A stretch of 64,000 nt of DNA. Source: a virus. A program made the translations under genes and the position numbers. Within the stretch, counting starts at the first letter, position 1, and every line of letters begins with the position of its first letter. A model generated the notes under the pieces. It ran no database searches. It saw nothing but the letters and a program-made list of their open reading frames with translations, and had not been told where the DNA came from. The stretch spans positions 55,007-119,006 of the IMG/VR virus record IMGVR_UViG_3300008116_003012; one strand, written 5' to 3'. Shown here one piece after another: positions 59,648 to 64,000 of the stretch.

Positions 59648-60109
59648 TTACCCAGCAAACCAAATTTGTGTAAAACCTTCTTCTTCTGTAGGCATTTCAA
59701 AGCTGGCAATCATGCTGGCAATAACATGATCTGGAATTTCTTTGCCAGGGCGGCCCATCAATCGACGCATGAGTTCTGTATGCTCAGGTGTTTTAAACAC
59801 CACAGCAATATGCTCATAGTCGGGCAACATAGCAAACTTCTTAGCACGGCTTTTTACAGTTGTGCTAGTTTGATCCCAGATAATATCACGGCCCATTTCT
59901 CGAGCCGAAACTACTTCTTTAGCCATAAGTTCTACAGCAGTAGGCATAAAGTCTGTAAACACTTGACTATAAGTACTGCCAATTTCTTTGGCAAAGATTT
60001 CTACCCATTTGTCTGTGCTAATGTGGGCACAAAGATGCGCCCAGTCTTGAGCTTCGGCCCAGGTACTTTTTCCGCTTGCTGGTACTCCGATTAACTGATA
60101 ACATTTCAT
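59648..60109 (-). CDS. P-loop kinase, polynucleotide-kinase-like
   Basis: 153 aa. GVPASGKST (residues 8-16) is the Walker A/P-loop. STDKW, then IWDQTSTT, then MGRPGKEIPDHVIASMIASFEMPTEEEGF match the lid and substrate region of the T4 polynucleotide kinase 5'-kinase domain and its small relatives. It probably phosphorylates nucleic-acid ends or a nucleotide; a phosphatase domain is absent. Overlaps the next gene's stop by four bases and ends at a terminator. Confidence 0.8.
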   Translation of the reverse strand: MKCYQLIGVPASGKSTWAEAQDWAHLCAHISTDKWVEIFAKEIGSTYSQVFTDFMPTAVELMAKEVVSAREMGRDIIWDQTSTTVKSRAKKFAMLPDYEHIAVVFKTPEHTELMRRLMGRPGKEIPDHVIASMIASFEMPTEEEGFTQIWFAG

Positions 60110-60321
60110 AGTTCATCCAATCTTTGTGCGACTAATGCGGCCACAGTTGTTTGTAATTTTTCAATTTCATCTGCGGCTTCATCTAATAGGTTAGCAATTT
60201 TATCAGGTTTCCCTTCTACTACTGCTAACCTACCAGGAATCTGCCTACGGATTTCTGCCCTTTTTCGCAAACGGAATAACAAACTCTGTTCTGCTACAGG
60301 TAAATGGCTTTCATCAATCAT
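60106..60321 (-). CDS. Small helical protein of unknown function
   Basis: 71 aa, two helices: a basic one (LLFRLRKRAEIRRQIPGRLAV) and an acidic coiled-coil-like one (KIANLLDEAADEIEKLQTTVAALVAQ). ATGA overlap with the kinase gene, two bases from the HD-hydrolase gene. A coiled-coil adaptor is likely; nothing more can be said. Confidence 0.6.
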   Translation of the reverse strand: MIDESHLPVAEQSLLFRLRKRAEIRRQIPGRLAVVEGKPDKIANLLDEAADEIEKLQTTVAALVAQRLDEL

Positions 60322-60323
60322 TT

Positions 60324-60860
60324 TTAAACTCCTACATAACTAGATGCCATGGCATGTAATTCTGGATCACCCTTGGTCATAACAGCCAACAACAATCTCT
60401 TTTCTTCCAAGTAAGTCCGAGCAAAGGCTGGGTCATGTTGCATGATGCTACGACTGTTGGAGATCAAATCTGCCAACTTGATAGTCTGTGCTTCAGCAGG
60501 TGCTGCCGCAGTGTTCTCACGGTCCATAGCCTTGCGATGAGCACGATTGCCATCTTCGGGCTTAGAAACGTCAGTCAACCATCCAACCAAAGTAGCGATG
60601 TCAGCGCCAAACGCCATATGGATATCAGTGTAAGTGCAACCAGTGTCTTCCACAACATCATGCAACCAAGCGGCCGCAACCATATCCGGAGTGCTACCAG
60701 GAACACTGGCAACGATCTTGGCAACTTCTGCTGGGTGAACGATGTAGGGTTCGCCTGTGTACTTACGCTTTTGACCAACTGCGGCATGAGCAGCCATGGC
60801 ATAGACTTGGGCCTTGCGGACAATGTCCATACCGCTTTGTTCCATTGTAAATCCTTCCAT
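60324..60860 (-). CDS. SpoT/MESH1-like HD-domain hydrolase
   Basis: 178 aa, a stand-alone HD phosphohydrolase. The motifs align with the (p)ppGpp-hydrolase half of SpoT: KYTGEPYIVHP (His42), AAWLHDVVEDT (His67-Asp68, Glu71-Asp72) and IKLADLISN (Asp131, Asn135). No synthetase or regulatory domains are present, as in MESH1. It could remove the stringent alarmone during infection and keep host biosynthesis running. It has a consensus promoter with a palindrome in the spacer. Confidence 0.85.
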   Translation of the reverse strand: MEGFTMEQSGMDIVRKAQVYAMAAHAAVGQKRKYTGEPYIVHPAEVAKIVASVPGSTPDMVAAAWLHDVVEDTGCTYTDIHMAFGADIATLVGWLTDVSKPEDGNRAHRKAMDRENTAAAPAEAQTIKLADLISNSRSIMQHDPAFARTYLEEKRLLLAVMTKGDPELHAMASSYVGV

Positions 60861-60886
60861 GCTACTCTCCTTGTTAATAAGTGTAT

Positions 60887-60915
60887 ATTATAGCATGGTT
60901 TTACCATGCTGTCAA
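60887..60915 (-). promoter_or_regulatory. Consensus sigma70 promoter with palindromic spacer
   Basis: Exact TTGACA (60915-60910), 17-bp spacer, exact TATAAT (60892-60887), minus strand. The spacer is a palindrome, GCATGGT-TTT-ACCATGC, extended to 8-bp arms by the flanking bases, and so looks like an operator. Strong AAGGAGAG ribosome site before the ATG at 60860. Confidence 0.85.
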
Positions 60916-61139
60916 TCGGGATCAGGCATCTTTTCTTCTATGATAATTTCTACTACTAAATGCTTACGGAGCCGCATGAAGTTTTTGAACTTGGCTTGGA
61001 TAACCGCTTCATCATATCCGTCATGATAGGGCACAGTAGCCACTTCTTCGTACGGTTGATCATTTTCATCTAGAGCTATAAACTTTAGTTTTACTTTTCC
61101 AGATTCGGGCTTTTTAAACAGATTTTTGATCCAAGTCAT
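60912..61139 (-). CDS. Small protein of unknown function (75 aa)
   Basis: 75 aa, beta-strand start (KVKLKFIALDENDQPYEEVATVPYHDGYDEAVIQAKFKNF) and a basic C-terminal helix, as in small nucleotide- or peptide-binding folds. A TGTAAATA motif lies five bases upstream. Function unknown. Confidence 0.6.
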   Translation of the reverse strand: MTWIKNLFKKPESGKVKLKFIALDENDQPYEEVATVPYHDGYDEAVIQAKFKNFMRLRKHLVVEIIIEEKMPDPD

Positions 61140-61144
61140 ACATA

Positions 61145-61152
61145 TATTTACA
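61145..61152 (-). promoter_or_regulatory. Late promoter-like motif (TGTAAATA)
   Basis: TGTAAATA on the minus strand, five bases before the ATG at 61139, overlapping the end of the phosphoesterase gene. Confidence 0.4.
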
Positions 61153-61696
61153 CATGATGTCCTTTAATTTCATTGTCCTTAATCAAGCGGACTGCACGAT
61201 CCATTGAGATAACAATTTCGCCAGTTGAGTCCATGCCCACATCCATACACCTGTATTTTTCCATACCAGTAGATCCACCGTGTAAATGCCCGTGAAAGTG
61301 CAGTGCTCCCTTGTGCATTTGATCCCATTCTAAGATAGGATAGTGAAACATCACAATCTTATGCCCATCATAGGTAATGTCCAAGTAGTCGTGTACTTCT
61401 GCAAATGCACCACGGAATGTTGCATCCATTAATGTCTTGCGATCGTGATTACCACGTACCAAAATCTTTGTTCCATACAGCCGATTGACCATACGACCAG
61501 CATCACTGCCGCTCATAAATGCTACATCACCTAAGATGTAAACGAGGTCGTCTGGCTGTACCTTAGCGTTCCATTCTTCTGCCATTGCATTGTTCATATA
61601 TGCAACATCGTTATTAAATCGTGCTCTTGTCTGCGGACAAAAACTCATTATGTTCTTGTGTCCAAAATGCAGATCGCTTGTTATCCATACCTTCAT
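61148..61696 (-). CDS. Metallophosphoesterase, short form
   Basis: 182 aa with all metal motifs of the calcineurin-like fold: DLHFGHKN, LGDVAF, RGNHDRK, FHYPI and HGHLHGG. Small phage members of this kind are presumed phosphatases or phosphodiesterases; the substrate is unknown. Ribosome site AAGGATAAG lies in the end of the upstream 53-aa gene. Confidence 0.88.
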   Translation of the reverse strand: MKVWITSDLHFGHKNIMSFCPQTRARFNNDVAYMNNAMAEEWNAKVQPDDLVYILGDVAFMSGSDAGRMVNRLYGTKILVRGNHDRKTLMDATFRGAFAEVHDYLDITYDGHKIVMFHYPILEWDQMHKGALHFHGHLHGGSTGMEKYRCMDVGMDSTGEIVISMDRAVRLIKDNEIKGHHV

Positions 61697-61700
61697 TTTC

Positions 61701-61862
61701 TTATCCTTGAAATTCTATTGCGTTAATCAATATGTCTAATAATTCTCTATTACTTAACGCTTCTAGTGTTTTACGATCGGTAATGGGTTCTACTAGTGTA
61801 CTGTATATTTCAACGCCTTCTTCGATTAAAATCATTAGTTCATCGATTACTAGATTACGCAT
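61701..61862 (-). CDS. Small acidic helical protein (53 aa)
   Basis: ATG at 61862, one base after the phosphatase gene's stop (TAA-A-ATG); TAA at 61701. The 53-aa product is helical and acidic (NLVIDELMILIEEGVEIY...LLDILINAIEF). Tight fit between two genes supports it. Function unknown. Confidence 0.6.
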   Translation of the reverse strand: MRNLVIDELMILIEEGVEIYSTLVEPITDRKTLEALSNRELLDILINAIEFQG

Positions 61863-61863
61863 T

Positions 61864-62331
61864 TTAATCTACACTCTTAAAAGTTCGCCAATCATCAATA
61901 TTGGGTTTTTCATCTTCGTCATATGTCCAACCTAATGCTTTCATCATTCGATGCTTGACCAATAGGTTAGGACTACGGAACCGGCCAGTATCCTCGAAGC
62001 CCATCATTACTCCAACCTCACAAACCGCACCCGACCTGCAAATACCTGCAAAGCAGTGAACAACAACGTTCATTCGATTGGCTAGTGCATGTTGCAACAA
62101 GCGAACAAGCTCGTCGGCTTGCTCTTGGCTACACTTCATTGCTTCTTCTAACACTTGATCATTCTTTTCAACATCCAAAAATTCAAAGTTATGAATTTCT
62201 TTGAACTTGTGTGCAGGAGTAGGGCGCCAGCTTGCTGGATCAACAATGCTGATCAGCATTGAGTTCTCTCCGGCTTCGTGATGGAACCTTGTAGGTATAT
62301 CAGCGGCTGCTACATTTTCAATCCATGGCAT
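61864..62331 (-). CDS. Tyrosine/dual-specificity phosphatase-like protein
   Basis: 155 aa. VHCFAGICRSG contains the HCX5R active site (Cys93, Arg99) of protein-tyrosine and dual-specificity phosphatases. The general-acid Asp could be in FLDVEKND (residues 52-58). It may dephosphorylate host or phage proteins, RNA 5' ends or nucleotides. Fits with the nearby kinase-like, HD and phosphoesterase genes as a phosphate-signalling group. Confidence 0.85.
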   Translation of the reverse strand: MPWIENVAAADIPTRFHHEAGENSMLISIVDPASWRPTPAHKFKEIHNFEFLDVEKNDQVLEEAMKCSQEQADELVRLLQHALANRMNVVVHCFAGICRSGAVCEVGVMMGFEDTGRFRSPNLLVKHRMMKALGWTYDEDEKPNIDDWRTFKSVD

Positions 62332-62340
62332 AATTGCCTC

Positions 62341-62535
62341 CTAAGTTTCTATGTCGATATGTCGACCCTTGTCTAAATCTAGACGAAGATTCCTTGCTAC
62401 TCGTTCTGCTACAATATCTTCAAACTTTCGTCGTTCAATAACTTTACGATAATCTTCGTCTCTTTTATCTTGTAGTGTTCTCTGTTCTAAATTATATTCT
62501 CTAATACGAATTAGATCAGCTCTAGATACTTGCAT
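62341..62535 (-). CDS. Small basic helical protein of unknown function
   Basis: 64 aa, charged and helical (LIRIREYNLEQRTLQDKRDEDYRKVIERRKF), resembling a short nucleic-acid-binding coiled coil. One-base overlap with the gene upstream. Confidence 0.58.
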   Translation of the reverse strand: MQVSRADLIRIREYNLEQRTLQDKRDEDYRKVIERRKFEDIVAERVARNLRLDLDKGRHIDIET

Positions 62536-62762
62536 TATATTCTCTCCTTTTTAACGCGGCCAATTCGGCTCGCTTTGTTCCAATCGTAAGCAATGCCATC
62601 TGGGCATAAACCATCTTTGATGCTGTCTACTCCAAACATACCTACAATTTCAAATTCGCTTCCTGTGATACTAACAAAAGCATCAAGAGTCTTAGCATAG
62701 GCCATTGCCGCATCTAAGCTAGGAAATTCTGTTTCTATTTTTTTGTTTATTACTTTGTACAT
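62535..62762 (-). CDS. Small protein of unknown function (75 aa)
   Basis: 75 aa with a beta-alpha-beta start (YKVINKKIETEFPSLDAAMAYAKTLDAFVSITGSEFEIVG), like small sandwich domains of phage accessory proteins, and a basic end. Its ATG is only six bases past a perfect -10 box, so its message may be leaderless. Confidence 0.62.
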   Translation of the reverse strand: MYKVINKKIETEFPSLDAAMAYAKTLDAFVSITGSEFEIVGMFGVDSIKDGLCPDGIAYDWNKASRIGRVKKERI

Positions 62763-62768
62763 GTATAT

Positions 62769-62797
62769 ATTATACGCTCAAAAGAAAACCCTGTCAA
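62769..62797 (-). promoter_or_regulatory. Consensus sigma70 promoter
   Basis: Exact TTGACA (62797-62792), 17-bp spacer, exact TATAAT (62774-62769), minus strand, six bases before the ATG at 62762. The -35 lies in the 3' arm (minus-strand order) of the terminator hairpin. Confidence 0.85.
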
Positions 62798-62817
62798 CTG
62801 TTAAATTGACAGGGTTT
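62786..62817 (-). terminator. Hairpin terminator after the vWA gene
   Basis: Perfect 12-bp arms AAACCCTGTCAA (62786-62797) and its complement (62806-62817), loop of eight bases. On the minus strand it is followed by TCTTTTG, part of the stem already ending in U residues. It ends the vWA/DUF2828-like transcript. Confidence 0.8.
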
Positions 62818-62842
62818 AGGGGTGTTGTATTTCTACAACAGT

Positions 62843-64000
62843 TTACGCTAACTTGTAGCGATCGACCATTACAGTCTTAAGCATCACGCCTTCTGGAGTG
62901 AACTGTTCAACATCAGCGCCTAGCAAGCTAGCCATGATAGCTGGACTAAATCCACTAACAAGAGCGGCTCCACTCTTGTCTGCCTTAACTGGAACGTTAT
63001 CACTTGCGTTTAAGTTCCAGAATACAACCTTTGGACATGTGTATCCGGCTGCTTCGAACTTGCGTTCGATCATCGCCATCGCACTGTCGTCATGCTTAAC
63101 ACATTGGTTAAACTGCATGTCGCTCAAGATCAATACCATTGCTGGCATGTCACTTTGCGGTGCATTGCCCTTGACAGCCACGTCAAGGATCTTAGTGAAC
63201 GCGGCGTGCAGGTTAGTGCTCATACCCCAATCACTCTTAACCATTTGTGCAGCCTTTTGGACTACGTTACCCTTTAGGGTCATCAGTGCAGGCTTGTCAC
63301 TGAATGTAAGGAATGTGTCCTTGAACACACCCTTGTTCTTGTCAGCCAAGTACAAGCCAAGGCTAGCTGAAACGTCCATGCAAGTTACACCTGTGTTCTT
63401 ACCAGCTGGGCAGCTCATAGAACCAGATACGTCTACCAATGGTAGAATACTTGCTTCTCCTACGTAGTTTGGCAAAGCTTCCCACTGTGCCACAATGTGA
63501 TCAGTGTCAACCTTGTTCAATTCCATACCGTAGTGATTGATAACACCCTTTAGGACATCATGTGGAAAGATTGCGTTGGCGTTAACCTTAACAGTCTTGT
63601 CACCTGATACTAACTTAGCCACGTATTCAGCGAACTTAGGAGTGTGACGTCCAAAGGCCTTCTTGTAGTTGCGCGATGCCACGGATGGCACATGGTTAAA
63701 GTTGATGTTATCCCAGTCGTTGGCACACATTTGTGTTTCAACAACCTTGGTCATTGCTACCAATGACTTGCGGTACTGCTTTGGAGTCATTCCGAAGAAT
63801 GCTCGTACTTCAGCCGCGATCTTGCCCTTACGTGGAGTCCACTTGGCAGCAAGACCAATTTGTGCTCGAAGTGCATCGCCTAACATTGTGTAGGCAGCAC
63901 TCTTCAAGGCTGGGTTTGAGAAGACAAAGATGTCATCCCAACGCCCTACTTCAGGTACCTTACGTAGCAAAGCTAGTGCGGCATCTGGGTCAGTCTTTTC
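62843..64000 (-). CDS. Ro60/DUF2828-like vWA-domain protein (5' end outside window)
   Basis: The frame is open to the right edge, so the N-terminus is missing; 385 codons are visible. The visible start, TDPDAALALLRKVPEVGRWDDIF, is typical of the HEAT-like ring of TROVE/DUF2828 proteins. The C-terminal half is a von Willebrand A domain with the MIDAS motif DVSGSMS and later T..H (STNLHAAF) and LSDMQF. Ro60-type proteins bind misfolded or Y-type RNA; the phage role is unknown, perhaps RNA quality control or host-RNA handling. Confidence 0.85.
   Translation of the reverse strand, partial: EKTDPDAALALLRKVPEVGRWDDIFVFSNPALKSAAYTMLGDALRAQIGLAAKWTPRKGKIAAEVRAFFGMTPKQYRKSLVAMTKVVETQMCANDWDNINFNHVPSVASRNYKKAFGRHTPKFAEYVAKLVSGDKTVKVNANAIFPHDVLKGVINHYGMELNKVDTDHIVAQWEALPNYVGEASILPLVDVSGSMSCPAGKNTGVTCMDVSASLGLYLADKNKGVFKDTFLTFSDKPALMTLKGNVVQKAAQMVKSDWGMSTNLHAAFTKILDVAVKGNAPQSDMPAMVLILSDMQFNQCVKHDDSAMAMIERKFEAAGYTCPKVVFWNLNASDNVPVKADKSGAALVSGFSPAIMASLLGADVEQFTPEGVMLKTVMVDRYKLA

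Noticed and set aside
1-64000. tRNA genes, CRISPR arrays, insertion sequences, integrase or attachment sites
   Set aside because: No cloverleaf-like segment, spaced direct repeat array, transposase or integrase motif was seen in the small intergenic spaces or genes.

Overview
The window reads as part of a large, AT-rich genome of a T4-like (myovirus-type) aquatic bacteriophage. Three things support this. Structural genes begin with the short signatures typical of marine T4-like fibre proteins (NDGTGD..R..F.K.N.NF and MALQIRRGTNAERQ). Many genes are preceded by NNTAAATA motifs like the T4 late promoter TATAAATA. The replication and repair genes are phage-like (ATP-dependent DNA ligase, polynucleotide-kinase-like enzyme, UV endonuclease). 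The host cannot be named from the sequence. No tRNA, rRNA, IS element or CRISPR array was recognised.

Layout. 1-8.8 kb, minus strand: tail-fibre/virion proteins, one cut by the window edge and one giant gene (about 2750 codons) interrupted by an apparent frameshift. 8.9-10.3 kb, plus strand: a small zinc-ribbon protein, an SGNH-hydrolase-like protein and an H1-like basic tail protein. 10.3-25.5 kb, minus strand: a dense early/middle-type block. It holds UvsE, a four-gene metabolic operon (QueD-like, cupin, class II aldolase, D-amino-acid-dehydrogenase-like), DNA ligase, ClpP, a BI-1 family membrane protein, two zinc-metallopeptidase-like proteins, a phosphoesterase, an AbrB-like protein and translation initiation factor IF-1. 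Several of its units start from near-consensus sigma70 promoters with exactly 17-bp spacers.

25.5-57.4 kb: the remarkable part. This is a 32-kb enzyme island between two blocks of fibre genes, and gene direction switches about a dozen times. It holds nine radical-SAM proteins, about twelve 2-oxoglutarate/Fe(II)-oxygenase-like proteins, two amidinotransferases, a UDP-sugar dehydrogenase, a UDP-glucuronate-decarboxylase-like SDR, a minimal DegT aminotransferase, glycosyltransferase-like proteins, a methyltransferase, a nitroreductase, two kinase-fold proteins and two mini-SDRs. Convergent neighbours overlap at their 3' ends. Divergent neighbours share tiny intergenic spaces with back-to-back late promoters, often only 4-8 bases from the ATG. 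My inference is that the island makes and attaches unusual chemical groups, perhaps an amino/amidino sugar plus hydroxylated or radical-modified residues, to a virion or host-surface target. The sequence does not prove the target.

57.4-59.5 kb, minus strand: another fibre-type protein with tandem repeats, preceded by an exact TATAAATA promoter. 59.6-64 kb, minus strand: small regulatory and metabolic proteins (polynucleotide-kinase-like, SpoT-like HD hydrolase, metallophosphoesterase, HCX5R phosphatase) and a Ro60/DUF2828-like vWA protein running off the right edge. No gene-free stretch exceeds about 300 bases.
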